DNA from: Gammaproteobacteria bacterium
GTDB taxonomy: Bacteria; Pseudomonadota; Gammaproteobacteria; Pseudomonadales; Pseudohongiellaceae
Reading direction: 5' to 3'
DNA length: 64,000 nucleotides
NCBI GenBank assembly: GCA_030654835.1
Contig: JAURWS010000060.1
Span: 80,190 to 144,189 of the forward strand
Position numbers and translations under genes: made by a program. Below are positions 26,293-38,056 of this stretch, in pieces. Under the pieces are notes generated by a model. That model worked only from the letters and a program-made list of their open reading frames with translations, made no database searches and was not told where the DNA came from. Numbering within the stretch: the stretch's first letter is position 1; each line of letters starts with the position of its first letter.

Positions 26293-26538
26293 ATGGCGAT
26301 AGATTCAGATCAGATTCGACAATTGCTCGAATCGCAATTACCGGGCTGCGAAATACAGGTGCAGGGCGAAGGCAACAAATTCCAGGTTCTCGCTGTTGGT
26401 GAGGTGTTCGCTGGCCTCAACGCTGTCAAGAGACAGCAAAAGATCTACCAGATTCTTAATCCTCATATCGCGAGCGGCGCCATCCATGCCGTGAGCATGC
26501 GGTTAATGACTTCTAGTGAAAAGGCAGTCTCTGCCTGA
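26293..26538 (+). CDS. ibaG: BolA-family protein IbaG
   Basis: An 81-residue BolA-like protein with the family's conserved histidine in the C-terminal SGAIHAVSMRLMT and the loop EGNKFQVLAVGEVFAGL. BolA proteins work with monothiol glutaredoxins in iron-sulfur handling; IbaG is linked to acid stress and envelope synthesis. It lies 44 bases after mlaC and 30 before murA, the usual order without mlaB. ATG 26293 is preferred over the codon at 26284. Confidence 0.95.
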   Translation: MAIDSDQIRQLLESQLPGCEIQVQGEGNKFQVLAVGEVFAGLNAVKRQQKIYQILNPHIASGAIHAVSMRLMTSSEKAVSA

Positions 26539-26568
26539 GTTTCCTCCAATCCATAGACTGAGAAATAA

Positions 26569-27831
<1,263 letters not shown>

Positions 27832-27844
27832 GCGCCTGAAACCC

Positions 27845-28492
27845 ATGAGCAAACAGAACACAGTGATTGCCCTGACCAAGGGCCGCATCCTCGACGAGGT
27901 GCTGCCGCTGTTCGAGCGTGCCGGCATAGCGCCACTGGAAGACATCAACAGCAGTCGCAAGCTGATTTTCGATACCACCATGCCGAATGTGCAGATCATG
28001 GTGATTCGTGGCTCGGACGTCCCCACCTATGTAGAGTTCGGCAGTGCGGATCTTGGTGTCGTAGGCAAGGATCTGTTGATGGAATATGGCAGCGAAGGCT
28101 TCTATGAGCCGCTCGATCTGCGGCTGGCGCGCTGTCGCCTGATGACCGCAGCCCCTGTGGGTGCGTCGCCAGTCGCCGGGCGCATCAAGGTTGCCACCAA
28201 ATTTGCCAATATCACGCGCCGCTACTTCGCCGAGCAAGGCGTTCAGATTGAAGTCATCAAACTCAATGGCGCGCTGGAGCTGGCGCCGTCGATGGGGTTG
28301 GCGGATATCATTGTGGATATCGTGGACAGCGGCAATACGCTGAGGGCTAACGGTCTGGAGCCTTTGCAGTTGATTGCTCAGATCAGCTCCCGCGTGATCG
28401 TCAACAAGGCCGCCATGAAGATGAAGCACGCGGTCATTGGTCCTCTGTTACAACAGCTTGCAGAGGCCGTTGAGGCCAGCAATCGCGCCTGA
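27845..28492 (+). CDS. hisG: ATP phosphoribosyltransferase, short form
   Basis: The first enzyme of histidine synthesis joins ATP and PRPP. At 215 residues it is the short HisG form, which lacks the C-terminal histidine-binding domain and needs the HisZ subunit; hisZ is not in the window. Family signatures are [28 protein letters not shown] and the PRPP site [21 protein letters not shown] 27845 lies 14 bases after the murA stop; the longer open frame overlaps murA and is not family-like. Confidence 0.96.
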   Translation: MSKQNTVIALTKGRILDEVLPLFERAGIAPLEDINSSRKLIFDTTMPNVQIMVIRGSDVPTYVEFGSADLGVVGKDLLMEYGSEGFYEPLDLRLARCRLMTAAPVGASPVAGRIKVATKFANITRRYFAEQGVQIEVIKLNGALELAPSMGLADIIVDIVDSGNTLRANGLEPLQLIAQISSRVIVNKAAMKMKHAVIGPLLQQLAEAVEASNRA

Positions 28493-28502
28493 GAAAAGCA
28501 TT

Positions 28503-29810
28503 ATGTCAGCAGACAAGCCGCAGATCACCTATCTGGACACCCGCAGTCCCGACTTTGACAGCCAGCTCAAAGCGATGCTCAATCGGGCGATGATTGGCAA
28601 CCCGGAAACGAACAGGACGGTGGAAAATATCCTGTCGGATGTGCATCAACGTGGTGATGCCGCTGTGCTGGAGTACACGCGCCGCTTCGATCGTTTCGAG
28701 GCTGACAGCATTGCCGATCTTTCCGTCTCGAAGGAGCAGATGGAGATCAGCCTGCAGCGCCTGCCAGAGTCGCAGGTCAATGCGTTGACGGCGGCGGCAG
28801 ACCGAATCCGTATCTACCACGAGAGACAGAAGCAAGTGTCCTGGCAGTATCAGGAGCCCGATGGTTCCATTTACGGTCAGAAAGTCAGTCCGCTGGACCG
28901 CGTCGGGATCTATGTGCCGGGAGGGAAGGCCAACTACCCATCCTCCATGTTGATGAATGCGATTCCCGCGCAGGTAGCCGGCGTCGGTGAGATTATTGCC
29001 GTGGTGCCGACGCGCTGGAGCGAACAGGGTGACTTGATCTTCGCCGCCGCCGCCCTCGCCGGCGTGGATCGCGTGATCACGATTGGCGGGGCGCAGGCCA
29101 TCGCCGCCCTGGCCTATGGAACACAGAGTCTTCCGAAGGTCGACAAGATCACCGGTCCTGGCAACATCTATGTCGCTATTGCCAAGAAACTGGTGTTTGG
29201 CGAGGTGGGCATCGACATGATCGCCGGTCCGTCCGAGCTGACGATCATCTGCGACGGCGGGACCAATCCGGATTGGATCGCCATGGACCTGTTCTCACAG
29301 GCTGAGCACGACGAACAGGCGCAATCGATCCTGATCAGCGATGATGCTCAATATCTACAGCGCGTCATGGAGAGTATTGAGCGCCTGCTGCCCACCATGA
29401 ATCGCCGCGAGATCATCGGCAAGTCGCTGCGTGATCGCGGTATGTTCATTCTGACACAGTCATTGATAGAGGCCGCTGCCGTGAGCAATCAGATCGCTCC
29501 TGAGCATTTGGAGCTTTCCGTTGCCGATCCTCAGGCGTTGGCGGCACATATCACTCATGCTGGCGCGTTGTTCATGGGGCGTTACAGTGCAGAGGCTCTG
29601 GGGGACTATTGTGCCGGTCCCAGTCATGTGCTGCCAACTTCCGGGACTGCGCGATTCTTCTCCGCACTGGGGGTATATGACTTCCAGAAGCGGACGTCCA
29701 TCATCCAGTGCTCGGCGCAAGGGGCCAGTCATTTGGCTGGAATCGCGCAGGAGCTGGCGACGAATGAGTTTCTGCATGCGCACGCAGAGTCTGCAGCCTA
29801 TCGCCGCTAA
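28503..29810 (+). CDS. hisD: Histidinol dehydrogenase
   Basis: This zinc enzyme makes the last two oxidations of histidine synthesis. The 435-residue protein has [45 protein letters not shown], the zinc-ligand region [10 protein letters not shown] and the catalytic Glu-His of APEHLEL. It starts 11 bases after hisG. The next gene in many relatives is hisC; here hisD is followed by a convergent algW with only a 53-base gap. Confidence 0.97.
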   Translation: MSADKPQITYLDTRSPDFDSQLKAMLNRAMIGNPETNRTVENILSDVHQRGDAAVLEYTRRFDRFEADSIADLSVSKEQMEISLQRLPESQVNALTAAADRIRIYHERQKQVSWQYQEPDGSIYGQKVSPLDRVGIYVPGGKANYPSSMLMNAIPAQVAGVGEIIAVVPTRWSEQGDLIFAAAALAGVDRVITIGGAQAIAALAYGTQSLPKVDKITGPGNIYVAIAKKLVFGEVGIDMIAGPSELTIICDGGTNPDWIAMDLFSQAEHDEQAQSILISDDAQYLQRVMESIERLLPTMNRREIIGKSLRDRGMFILTQSLIEAAAVSNQIAPEHLELSVADPQALAAHITHAGALFMGRYSAEALGDYCAGPSHVLPTSGTARFFSALGVYDFQKRTSIIQCSAQGASHLAGIAQELATNEFLHAHAESAAYRR

Positions 29811-29863
29811 CCAAGTAGTTTGCTAGGGCCTGGCGGCATCTCTCCTGTGGTCAGGCCTCAGTT

Positions 29864-31042
29864 TCAGTTCGCTGGTAGTTGCGGAATACGGTATTGCGTG
29901 GTGCCTGTGCCGAGCTCGACCGGAATGGTCAACGTCTCACCCTCACGATAGATCGTCAGATCGACCATCTGGCCGGGCGCCTTGCGGTTGATCTGATCGA
30001 CTGCACCGATCACGTCGGCAATGACCGAACCATCAATGGCGGTCATCACATCTCCAGCCTTGATTCCCGCTAGCTCTGCCGGACTGGCCTCGGTAACTTG
30101 TTCTATCAGCAAGCCAGAGACATCGGGTCGGCCGAAAAAGTTCTGGCTGGTCTCGGCTGTCAGCATCTCGCCGGTGATGACTCCCAGGTAGCCAGGTGTC
30201 ACCTCGCCATAGGCGATCAACTGGTCTACGACGCCCATCGCTTTGTTGATCGGAACCGCGAAGCCGATACCGTCAGAGCCACCCGACTGTGAATAGATGA
30301 AGGAGTTGATGCCGATCAGTTCGCCATCGGCATTGACGAGCGCGCCTCCCGAATTGCCATAGTTGATAGCCGCATCGGTCTGGATGTACTCGACGATTGG
30401 CAGGCCGTTCTGAGGAATGCCCAGCGCGCTGACGATGCCGCGCGACACAGACTTCTGGCTGATTAGCTCCTGACTGGGGAAGCCTATGGCCAGTACCGTA
30501 TCTCCCACGCGAACGGCGTCCGACGATCCTATCGGTATCGGGGGCGGGAGTTCTTTTACTTCAATCTTCAGCAGAGCCAGATCGGTCTCAGGATCGGAAC
30601 CGACCAGCTTGGCAGCGCCAATGAAGGTATTGTTGTTCTCGTCGCCGAAACGTACTTCGATGTCCTCGGCGCCCTCGATGACATGCAGAGAGGTCAGGAC
30701 ATGCCCCTCCGCACTGACGATGACGCCAGAGCCGAGGCTGCTGTAGGAGCGCTCGGCCGGAATGTTCTGCAGCAGATTGCGGAACAGGGGAGGGATCTCA
30801 TCGGCAGGGGGTAGTTGAATCTGTTGGCGGATCGTCGAATGAATGCTGATGACTGAAGGCGCCGCTTTGCTGACAGCGTCGGCCAGGGACGCAGATTCGC
30901 TGGCGTTCCGGATCGCTTGCGCGGGAGCGGTCTGGGAGAGGACGGCCCCCAGTCTGTTGATCTGCTGATACTGGGCCAGAATGACGGCGAAAAGGATACC
31001 GGCAACTGTTGGCCAGCCAATGAACTGAAGGAGCTTTTTCAT
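29864..31042 (-). CDS. algW: Inner-membrane serine protease AlgW / DegS
   Basis: AlgW cuts the anti-sigma factor (RseA/MucA) when misfolded outer-membrane proteins bind its PDZ domain, turning on the sigma-E envelope stress response. The 392-residue product has one N-terminal membrane anchor (WPTVAGILFAVILAQ) and a trypsin-like domain with a full triad: His in TSLHVIEGAED, Asp in DPETDLALL, Ser in NYGNSGGAL. One PDZ domain (VSGLLIEQVTEASPAELAGI) follows. It is monocistronic, convergent with hisD and divergent from nif3. Confidence 0.95.
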   Translation of the reverse strand: MKKLLQFIGWPTVAGILFAVILAQYQQINRLGAVLSQTAPAQAIRNASESASLADAVSKAAPSVISIHSTIRQQIQLPPADEIPPLFRNLLQNIPAERSYSSLGSGVIVSAEGHVLTSLHVIEGAEDIEVRFGDENNNTFIGAAKLVGSDPETDLALLKIEVKELPPPIPIGSSDAVRVGDTVLAIGFPSQELISQKSVSRGIVSALGIPQNGLPIVEYIQTDAAINYGNSGGALVNADGELIGINSFIYSQSGGSDGIGFAVPINKAMGVVDQLIAYGEVTPGYLGVITGEMLTAETSQNFFGRPDVSGLLIEQVTEASPAELAGIKAGDVMTAIDGSVIADVIGAVDQINRKAPGQMVDLTIYREGETLTIPVELGTGTTQYRIPQLPAN

Positions 31043-31178
31043 GACATCTCGCGGCGGTTCAGGCCGCTGTGGTTGAGTCTGCTACCATACGCGCCTGAGA
31101 TTGGCGCATGGTGTCGGCGGTGTGCCGAAAGTGCGCCCATTATGCGAGTTATTAACAGCGGTGTGAAGGTGAAATCCA

Positions 31179-31940
31179 ATGTCGGCAAGGCTTGATGATA
31201 TAGCGCAGGAGTTGAAATCCCTGCTGCGTCCGGAGCAGTTCAATGATTATTCTCCGAATGGGTTGCAGGTGGAAGGGAGGCCAACAGTCGTACGCATGAT
31301 CTCTGGTGTCACGGCCTGCCAGGCCCTTATCGACAAGGCCATAGAGATGGAGGCGGATCTGATTCTGGTTCATCACGGCTATTTCTGGCGCGGAGAGGAT
31401 GCCGTGGTCACCGGTATCAAGAAAAACCGGATTCAGGCACTTCTTAAACACAACATCAGTCTGCTGGCCTATCACCTGCCTCTGGATGTGCACGTCGAGC
31501 TCGGCAATAACGCGCAGTTTGGCAAGCTATTGGGCTTCAGCGTCAATGGTGATCTGGGCAAACAGAACAACAACAGCATCGGGCTCAAAGGGGCGTTGCA
31601 GGAACCTGCCTCGGGCAAAGAGTTGGCTGCTTTGATTGAAAGTCGGCTGGACCGTGCGCCGCTGCATATCCCCGGTCACGCCGACCCCATCAAGACAGTG
31701 GCATGGTGCACGGGTGCAGCGCAAAACTATATCGAGCACGCTGTCAAAGCTGGTGTCGATGCCTACATTACTGGCGAGATATCCGAGCAGACCGTCCACA
31801 TCGCCCGAGAGACCGGCATCCACTTTTATGCTGCTGGGCACCACGCCACAGAGCGCTACGGTGTGCAGGCTGTGGCCGCCCACCTGGTCAAGCGCTTCGG
31901 CCTGGAGCACCAGTTCGTCGATATCGACAACCCGGTGTAG
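31179..31940 (+). CDS. Nif3-like dinuclear metal center protein (DUF34 / YbgI)
   Basis: The 253-residue protein has the family's metal-binding histidines in LILVHHGYFWRG and YHLPLDVH near the start and in GHHATERYGVQAVAAHL near the end. Family members are toroidal hexamers with two metals per subunit, and biochemical roles proposed for them include GTP cyclohydrolase-like and NAD-repair activity; none is settled. In pseudomonads this gene also lies between algW and cysDN. Its 3' end is next to the third copy of the cloverleaf repeat. Confidence 0.92.
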   Translation: MSARLDDIAQELKSLLRPEQFNDYSPNGLQVEGRPTVVRMISGVTACQALIDKAIEMEADLILVHHGYFWRGEDAVVTGIKKNRIQALLKHNISLLAYHLPLDVHVELGNNAQFGKLLGFSVNGDLGKQNNNSIGLKGALQEPASGKELAALIESRLDRAPLHIPGHADPIKTVAWCTGAAQNYIEHAVKAGVDAYITGEISEQTVHIARETGIHFYAAGHHATERYGVQAVAAHLVKRFGLEHQFVDIDNPV

Positions 31941-31974
31941 AAGTTTGTTGATCCGCCGACGACTCATTGATCCT

Positions 31975-32088
31975 GTTCCGGGTGTAGAAGGCAGTGAAAC
32001 GAAACTGTCCGAGGCATGGATGCCGAGGCCAAGCCCCCAGGGATGGGTTCACGGCGTGTTTCGATTCACTGCCTTCTACACCCGGAAC
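31975..32088 (-). repeat. Cloverleaf-like inverted-repeat element, copy 3
   Basis: Arms of 31 bases (31975-32005 and 32058-32088) are complementary with one mismatch. They flank a 52-base core (32006-32057) that matches copy 1 when reversed, including the GTGAA bulge and CCC/GGG in hairpin A. Hairpin B has GGC/GCC where copies 1 and 2 have GCC/GGC, again a paired change. A 10-base part of the left arm (GGTGTAGAAG at 31981) also occurs across the nif3 stop codon (31934). The element lies between the convergent nif3 and cysNC genes. Confidence 0.85.
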
Positions 32089-32104
32089 GGCATGGCACGC
32101 CCGT

Positions 32105-34012
32105 TTAAATGACCTTCTTGTCTTTCAGCAGCTTGACTACCTGGCTGATGCACTCCTCGATGGAGAGAGCGCCCGTATCCAGCACGAGGTCGGGTGCTTC
32201 CGGAGCTTCGTAAGGGAAGGATACGCCGGGGATGTCGGCGGAAGGTGACAGCTCGGCTGCAGCGTAGAGGCCGCTTGGATCTCTCTGCTTACAAACGTCA
32301 AGTGACGGATTCAGGTAGATCATGAAACAGTTGTCTCGGCCGATCACGCTCAGCGCATGTTCGCGGGAGTCATTGTTGGGCGCGACGAAAGCGGCGCAGC
32401 AGATCAGGCCGGAGTCGTTCAGCAATTTCGCCACATGCGCGCTGCGGCGCAGATTTTCCGCGCGGCCCTGTTGGTCATGGGGCAAATCCTTGCTGATGCC
32501 CAGTCGCATCGTCTTGCCGTCCAGTACCGTACTGACGCGGCCCATATCGAACAGGCGGCGCTCCAGTCCGTGTGCCATAGTCGATTTGCCCGCTCCCGAT
32601 ACGCCGATGAACATCACTGTCGCCGGGCTCTGCCCGTAGCGGGCTGCCCGCTCTTCGCGGGTGACGTGGACGGTGCTGCTCGTGGCATCAGTCTGCGCGG
32701 CTGAATGGGAGGCATCTACCGAGATCATGCCCGCGCCGATAGTCGCATTGCTGAGACGGTCGATGATGATGAGGGCGCCCGTACTGCGATTTGACGAGTA
32801 ATTGTCGACGCACACCAGCTGATCCACTTCCACCTCACAGACACCGATGCTGTTCAGTTCGAGGGTCGGGGCCGGGCGTTTCTCCAGCGTGTTGACGTCG
32901 ATCTGGTGCTTGAGAGTCTTGACTGTGCCGGTCACGGTCTTGGTGCCCAGCTTGAAGTCGTACATCTTGCCGGGCAGCATGGGCTGCTCTGCCATCCACA
33001 CGATGGTGGCGCGGAAGCGCTCAGTTACTACGGGGTAATTGTCGCTGTGGACGATCATGTCGCCACGGCTGATATCGATCTCGTCTTCCAGCGTCAGTGT
33101 CACCGCCATGTCGGTATACGCCGATTCCAGCTCCTCGTCATAAGTGACAATCGACTTCACGCGACTCTTCTTCTGCGAGGGCAGCACGACAATCTCATCG
33201 CCCTTGCGCACGATGCCGGACGCAATGGTACCGCAGAAACCACGAAAGTTGAGGTTCGGGCGGTTGACGTACTGAACGGGGAAGCGCAGGTCCTTCAAGT
33301 TGCGATCTTTGGCGATTTCAACAGTCTCGAATAACGACATCAGCGTCTGCCCCTTGTACCAGGGCATGTGCTCGCTTGGGTTGACGACGTTGTCACCGTC
33401 GAGCGCCGACATTGGTATAAAGTGGAGGTCGGCCTTGGTCAGGCCTTTGGCAAAGTTCAGGTAGTCGGCTTTGATGCGCTCGAAAGTCTCTTCACTATAG
33501 CCAACGAGATCCATCTTGTTGATGGCGACCACCAGATGCTTGATGCCCAGCAGCGATGTGATGAAGCTGTGGCGACGCGTCTGCACCTGTACGCCGTGGC
33601 GGGCGTCGATGAGAATGACGGCCAGGTCGCAGGTGGATGCGCCAGTCGCCATATTGCGTGTGTACTGCTCGTGTCCCGGCGTATCGGCAATGATGAACTT
33701 GCGGCGCGCAGTGGAAAAGTAGCGATAAGCAACATCGATGGTGATGCCCTGTTCCCGCTCTGCCTGCAGGCCATCCACCAGCAGGGCCAGATCAAGTCCG
33801 CCGCCGGTAGTGCCTGATTTGACGCTGTCAGCCTTGATGGCGCTCAGCTGGTCTTCGTAGATCATCTTGGAATCGTGCAGGAGTCTGCCGATCAGCGTGC
33901 TCTTGCCATCGTCGACGCTGCCACAGGTCAGCAGGCGCAGCAGCTCCTTGCGTTCGTGCTGAGCCAGGTAGGCGTTGATGTCTGTGCTGATGAGTTCCGA
34001 TTGATGTGACAT
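32105..34012 (-). CDS. cysNC: Bifunctional sulfate adenylyltransferase subunit 1 / adenylylsulfate kinase
   Basis: A fused CysN-CysC of 635 residues that activates sulfate for cysteine synthesis. The N-terminal GTPase (about residues 1-430) has [22 protein letters not shown] and NKMDLVG; GTP hydrolysis drives APS formation by CysD. The C-terminal APS kinase has its own P-loop, GVSGAGKST, near residue 465, and makes PAPS. The fusion is common in Pseudomonas-type bacteria. It follows cysD by 66 bases and ends next to the copy 3 repeat. Confidence 0.97.
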   Translation of the reverse strand: MSHQSELISTDINAYLAQHERKELLRLLTCGSVDDGKSTLIGRLLHDSKMIYEDQLSAIKADSVKSGTTGGGLDLALLVDGLQAEREQGITIDVAYRYFSTARRKFIIADTPGHEQYTRNMATGASTCDLAVILIDARHGVQVQTRRHSFITSLLGIKHLVVAINKMDLVGYSEETFERIKADYLNFAKGLTKADLHFIPMSALDGDNVVNPSEHMPWYKGQTLMSLFETVEIAKDRNLKDLRFPVQYVNRPNLNFRGFCGTIASGIVRKGDEIVVLPSQKKSRVKSIVTYDEELESAYTDMAVTLTLEDEIDISRGDMIVHSDNYPVVTERFRATIVWMAEQPMLPGKMYDFKLGTKTVTGTVKTLKHQIDVNTLEKRPAPTLELNSIGVCEVEVDQLVCVDNYSSNRSTGALIIIDRLSNATIGAGMISVDASHSAAQTDATSSTVHVTREERAARYGQSPATVMFIGVSGAGKSTMAHGLERRLFDMGRVSTVLDGKTMRLGISKDLPHDQQGRAENLRRSAHVAKLLNDSGLICCAAFVAPNNDSREHALSVIGRDNCFMIYLNPSLDVCKQRDPSGLYAAAELSPSADIPGVSFPYEAPEAPDLVLDTGALSIEECISQVVKLLKDKKVI

Positions 34013-34078
34013 AGTGATTGAACCTGGTTGATCTTTTTCATGACTGAATTCGAATGTGTTCCGACGCGTCGTGTGCGG

Positions 34079-34987
34079 TCAGAAATACCCTTTGCGCTTC
34101 TTGTCTTCCATCGAGCCGGCCTTGTCGCTGTCAATCAGGCGCCCCTGGCGCTCGGAGGTGGTGGTGAGGAGCATCTCCTGAATGATTTCGGGCAGTGTGG
34201 TCGCTGATGATTCGACGGCGCCTGTCAGCGGATAGCAACCCAGGGTGCGGAAGCGCACCATCTTGTTGACAGCGCTTTTGCGCAGCTGCTCCGGCATACG
34301 GTCATCGTCGACCAGAATGTCGGCACCGTCCATCGACACCACAGGGCGTTCCTTGGCGAAGTAGAGCGGCACAATGTCGATATCGTTCAGGAAGATGTAC
34401 TGCCAGATGTCGAGTTCCGTCCAGTTGGAAAGCGGGAATACGCGGATGCTCTCGCCTTTGTTGACCTTGCAGTTATAGATATTCCACAGTTCGGGACGTT
34501 GATTCTTGGGATCCCAGCCATGGTTCCTGTCGCGAAATGAGAAGACTCGTTCCTTGGCGCGGGACTTTTCCTCGTCGCGGCGCGCGCCACCGAATGCTGC
34601 ATCGAATTTGTATTTGCTCAGAGCCTGGCGCAGCGCCTGGGTCTTCATCACGTCGGTATGCTTTTCACTGCCGTGAGTGAACGGACCTATGGCATTGTTG
34701 ATGCCTTCCTGGTTTACGTGAACAATCAGATCCAGCCCCAGTTTCTTCACCTGCTTGTCGCGGAATTCGATCATCTCCTTGAACTTCCAGGTGGTATCGA
34801 CGTGCATCAGCGGGAAGGGAGGCTTGCCAGGATAGAAGGCTTTCATGGCGAGATGAAGCATGACGGCTGAGTCCTTGCCGATGGAATACAGCATCACCGG
34901 GTTGTCAAACTCCGCTGCGACTTCGCGAATGATATGAATGCTCTCAGCTTCGAGTTGTTTCAGATGCGTCAGATTGTAGTCTGTCAT
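34079..34987 (-). CDS. cysD: Sulfate adenylyltransferase subunit 2
   Basis: CysD is the PAPS-reductase-like nucleotidyltransferase half of ATP sulfurylase. The 302-residue product begins with [15 protein letters not shown] and has the pyrophosphate loop [26 protein letters not shown], and the C-terminal [19 protein letters not shown] typical of the subunit. It is the first gene of the cysD-cysNC operon. A TATAAC-like -10 is visible on the minus strand about 70 bases upstream, but no CysB site was recognised. Confidence 0.97.
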   Translation of the reverse strand: MTDYNLTHLKQLEAESIHIIREVAAEFDNPVMLYSIGKDSAVMLHLAMKAFYPGKPPFPLMHVDTTWKFKEMIEFRDKQVKKLGLDLIVHVNQEGINNAIGPFTHGSEKHTDVMKTQALRQALSKYKFDAAFGGARRDEEKSRAKERVFSFRDRNHGWDPKNQRPELWNIYNCKVNKGESIRVFPLSNWTELDIWQYIFLNDIDIVPLYFAKERPVVSMDGADILVDDDRMPEQLRKSAVNKMVRFRTLGCYPLTGAVESSATTLPEIIQEMLLTTTSERQGRLIDSDKAGSMEDKKRKGYF

Positions 34988-35093
34988 GCTTGTTCACTTT
35001 GTAGTGTTGAGTCCCTTGAGCTCACCGGTGAGGAGGCTGGGGACAATATCGTTATATAAAGGGAAGTAGTTCGAAGGTGCCCGATTGGAACCG

Positions 35094-35543
35094 CTACAGA
35101 TAATCCTTGTCTGATTCTCTCGGCTTCTCTAGTCCAAAGCCCTCGGAAAGGGCGCCACTCTGGCTGGCATTTTGCCTGGGGGCATAATCCTTGGGCGGCT
35201 GTATGTCAGCAGCGTCACTACTCAGTGCTGAAGCGCCGAAAGCACCTTCTCTGGAGGCGGGCAGGAGCTTGTTCGCCACTTCTCCCGTGCAGAGGTCCTG
35301 TGCACCACTGGCCAGATGCTGGTACACGTCCCGGTAGCTGTCGGTCATCTGCTGAACCAGCTCGGCGGTCACACTGAAATGTTCGCTCACTTCGTCCTTG
35401 TAGCGAGAATGAGTGCGCTCCATATCCTGCAGGTTCTTTTCAAGCTCCGTGATCCTGGAGGGATTGGTGTTCACTCGGCTTGCCAGCACAAAGCCGATGG
35501 CAACACCGGCTGCCAGACAAACAATAGCGGTCAACCACAACAT
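35094..35543 (-). CDS. zapG: Z-ring associated protein ZapG (YhcB, DUF1043)
   Basis: A 149-residue inner-membrane protein with one N-terminal helix (AIVCLAAGVAIGFVLASR), then a coiled coil (ITELEKNLQDMERTHSRYKDEVSEHF) with the DUF1043 pattern HFSVTAELVQQMTDSYRDVYQHLA. A disordered Ser/Ala/Pro tail ends it. YhcB coordinates envelope synthesis and division with the Rod and divisome complexes. It lies divergent from zapE, the usual neighbour. No promoter was assigned in the 271-base gap. Confidence 0.92.
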   Translation of the reverse strand: MLWLTAIVCLAAGVAIGFVLASRVNTNPSRITELEKNLQDMERTHSRYKDEVSEHFSVTAELVQQMTDSYRDVYQHLASGAQDLCTGEVANKLLPASREGAFGASALSSDAADIQPPKDYAPRQNASQSGALSEGFGLEKPRESDKDYL

Positions 35544-35814
35544 AGCAATACCTTGCCTCTTGTTCGTAAGCTCGCTAAAAAGCGGGCCAGTTAGTCAGGG
35601 AGCGCAAGTATAGCCTGAATGCTCTTTGCGAGGGCAAAAAAATCCACCAGAAGTCCGCGCCAGGAACTGGTCGGTAGTGGGAGAAAGCGCTGATTTGGCT
35701 GGTTCCTGATGGCCCTTTTGCCTTAGAATGCGCAGCCTTCTGACGGGTGCGGTTCTTTACAGTACCCAGACCGCACGACTCGTACTCTCACTGTGTTTCG
35801 CGTTTCATGAATAA

Positions 35815-36960
35815 ATGATGCCTTCAATGACGCCTCTTGAACGTTACCAGTTGGATGTTGCGGCCGGAGCCATAGCTCCGGATCCTGCGCAAGAACAGGC
35901 AGTCAGACACTTCCAGCGTTTGTATGATGACTTGATGCGTGTCCCTGAGCGGACACGTGGCGTCGTAGCCACCGCATGGCAATTGTTGGCACGGGTGGGG
36001 CGACAGGGCGCTGTGGGCAAGCGTGCCGACGACTCCAGAATTAAAGGCCTGTACCTGTATGGTGGCGTTGGCAGGGGCAAGACATATTTGATGGACGTGT
36101 TCTTCGAGAGCCTGCCTTTCCAGAACAAGATGCGAACGCACTTTCATCGCTTCATGCAAAGGGTGCACACCGAATTGACTCTGCTCAAGCAGCAGAAGAA
36201 TCCACTGGAGAGTGTCGCCCGCAAGATCGCCACTGAGGCGCGAGTCATATGTTTCGATGAATTCTTCGTGTCGGACATTGGCGATGCGATGATTCTGGGA
36301 GGCTTGCTGACCCATTTGTTGAACGATGGCGTGACACTGGTGACCACGTCGAACATCCAGCCAGACTTCTTGTATGAGAATGGTCTGCAACGGGAGCGTT
36401 TCCTCCCCGTGATTGCATTGTTGAAACGTGATACGGATGTTGTTGAACTCGATGGAGGTGTCGACTATCGGCTGCGTAGCCTGCAGCAGGCCAGGATTTA
36501 CCACAGTCCGCTGGGGGCGGATTCCGATAAGGAGTTGGCCGGTAGTTTTCGGCGGCTGGTTCCAGAGCATGCGGTGATTCAGGCTGGCGAAGTCATTGAA
36601 GTGCTGGGCAGGCCCATCACTTCTCGCATGAGTGCCGACGACGTGATCTGGTTCGACTTTGTCGAGTTGTGCGGTGGTCCCCGAAGTGCCTATGATTACA
36701 TTGAGCTGGCCAAAGTGTATCAAACCATTCTGCTAGGCAACGTCCCGCAGTTGAAGGCTGAAACCGACGATATGGCAAGGCGGTTTGTGAGTCTTGTGGA
36801 CGAGCTTTATGATCGCAACGTTAAACTGATCATCTCTGCGGCAGTGCCGTTGTTGCAATTGTATGTAGGCAGCAGCTTGGCATTTGTGTTCGAGCGCACA
36901 AGCAGCCGTCTGCTGGAAATGCAATCGCATGACTATCTCGCCCGTGAACACAGAGCCTGA
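35815..36960 (+). CDS. zapE: Cell division ATPase ZapE (AFG1 family)
   Basis: The 381-residue AAA-like ATPase has Walker A GGVGRGKTYLMD near residue 80, Walker B VICFDEFFVSDIGD and the sensor region LVTTSNIQPDFLYENGLQRERFLP. The C-terminal segment includes FFERTSSRLLEM-like FVFERTSSRL. ZapE affects Z-ring stability under low oxygen and stress; the mitochondrial homologue Afg1 helps remove respiratory complex subunits. It precedes the rplM-rpsI-petABC run, as in pseudomonads. ATG 35815 or 35818 could be used. Confidence 0.95.
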   Translation: MMPSMTPLERYQLDVAAGAIAPDPAQEQAVRHFQRLYDDLMRVPERTRGVVATAWQLLARVGRQGAVGKRADDSRIKGLYLYGGVGRGKTYLMDVFFESLPFQNKMRTHFHRFMQRVHTELTLLKQQKNPLESVARKIATEARVICFDEFFVSDIGDAMILGGLLTHLLNDGVTLVTTSNIQPDFLYENGLQRERFLPVIALLKRDTDVVELDGGVDYRLRSLQQARIYHSPLGADSDKELAGSFRRLVPEHAVIQAGEVIEVLGRPITSRMSADDVIWFDFVELCGGPRSAYDYIELAKVYQTILLGNVPQLKAETDDMARRFVSLVDELYDRNVKLIISAAVPLLQLYVGSSLAFVFERTSSRLLEMQSHDYLAREHRA

Positions 36961-37100
36961 CTGCCTCCTGTCTGGCGAGTGGGTAAACAGGGTGCAGCGT
37001 ATGGGTTCGTACTGTTTATGGCTATTTAGTGCTTGAATAATTAAAGTTGCTTCGGTAGTATTCGCGCTCCTTGAAGACAATGCTCCTTTGGTGAAAGTAA

Positions 37101-37529
37101 ATGAAGACCTTTATTGCGAAACCGCAGAATGTTGAACATAACTGGCTGTTGCTGGACGCCGAAGGGCTGACTCTGGGTCGTATGGCCGCTGAGATAGCCA
37201 GCCGTTTGCGCGGTAAGCACAAGCCTGAGTACACGCCGCACGTTGATACCGGTGACTACATCGTTGTTATCAATGCCGAAAAAGTGGCTGTAACCGGTAA
37301 TAAAGTGAAAGACAAGATCTATCATTCCCACTCGGCATTTCCAGGTGGTATGAAGAACATCGCTTTCGGCAAGCTGCTTGACAGAGCGCCTGAGCGCGTA
37401 CTTAAGCTGGCGGTTAAGGGTATGTTGCCACGTACTCCTCTTGGTAGAGCCATGTTCAAGAAATTGAAGGTGTATGCGGGTACAGAGCACCCCCACACTG
37501 CACAACAACCGCAAACGCTGACACTGTAA
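37101..37529 (+). CDS. rplM: 50S ribosomal protein L13
   Basis: A 142-residue L13, the standard bacterial length. Landmarks are [19 protein letters not shown], the [16 protein letters not shown] core, HSHSAFPGG and the C-terminal [23 protein letters not shown]. It is an early-assembling 23S rRNA-binding protein and forms the usual pair with rpsI 19 bases downstream. Confidence 0.99.
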   Translation: MKTFIAKPQNVEHNWLLLDAEGLTLGRMAAEIASRLRGKHKPEYTPHVDTGDYIVVINAEKVAVTGNKVKDKIYHSHSAFPGGMKNIAFGKLLDRAPERVLKLAVKGMLPRTPLGRAMFKKLKVYAGTEHPHTAQQPQTLTL

Positions 37530-37548
37530 AGAGGTTCACTGAATAGCT

Positions 37549-37941
37549 ATGTCTACGACACAATATTACGGTACGGGTCGACGCAAAACAGCTACTGCCC
37601 GAGTATTCCTGACCAAGGGAACTGGCACTATCTCTATCAACAAGCGAACTCTGGATCACTTCTTTGGTCGTGAAGTTGCTCGCATGGTGGTTCTGCAGCC
37701 TCTTGAGCTGGTTGATCTGAAGGATAAATTCGATGTAACCGTGACTGTGAAAGGTGGCGGTAGCTTTGGTCAGGCCGGTGCGATCCGTCATGGTATTACC
37801 CGCGCGCTGATGGAATATGATGGCGAGCTGCGTCCGACTCTGCGTAAAGCAGGATTTGTGACTCGTGATGCGCGTGCCGTGGAGAGAAAGAAAGTTGGTC
37901 TGCGCAAAGCACGCAAGAGACCACAGTTCTCCAAGCGTTAA
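37549..37941 (+). CDS. rpsI: 30S ribosomal protein S9
   Basis: This 130-residue S9 starts with [16 protein letters not shown] and ends in the basic [11 protein letters not shown] tail that reaches the P-site tRNA; the terminal Lys-Arg is kept. It follows rplM and is followed by a strong terminator, so the ribosomal pair is separated from petA. Confidence 0.99.
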   Translation: MSTTQYYGTGRRKTATARVFLTKGTGTISINKRTLDHFFGREVARMVVLQPLELVDLKDKFDVTVTVKGGGSFGQAGAIRHGITRALMEYDGELRPTLRKAGFVTRDARAVERKKVGLRKARKRPQFSKR

Positions 37942-38017
37942 TACCGCTGACTGCTCAAGCTTTGAAGGTAATCGCGGTGGTGCTGCAAGGGCTGCCACCG
38001 CTATTAAAAAATTTTAT

Positions 38018-38056
38018 AAAAGCGCTTTTGCCAATCTGGTGAAGCGCTTTTTTTTT
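38018..38056 (+). terminator. Rho-independent terminator after rpsI
   Basis: AAAAGCGCTT (38018-38027) pairs with AAGCGCTTTT (38042-38051) across a 14-base loop and is followed by T residues. It ends the rplM-rpsI transcript about 80 bases after the stop codon and isolates it from petA, whose start is 220 bases further on. Confidence 0.88.

Noticed and set aside
29822..29857. GGCCTG/CAGGCC inverted repeat between hisD and algW
   Set aside because: Only 6 paired bases with a long loop and no T-run; too weak to call a bidirectional terminator.
35824..36723. 299-codon frame opposite zapE
   Set aside because: Antisense shadow of zapE, whose Walker motifs are intact. No ribosome site or family resemblance.
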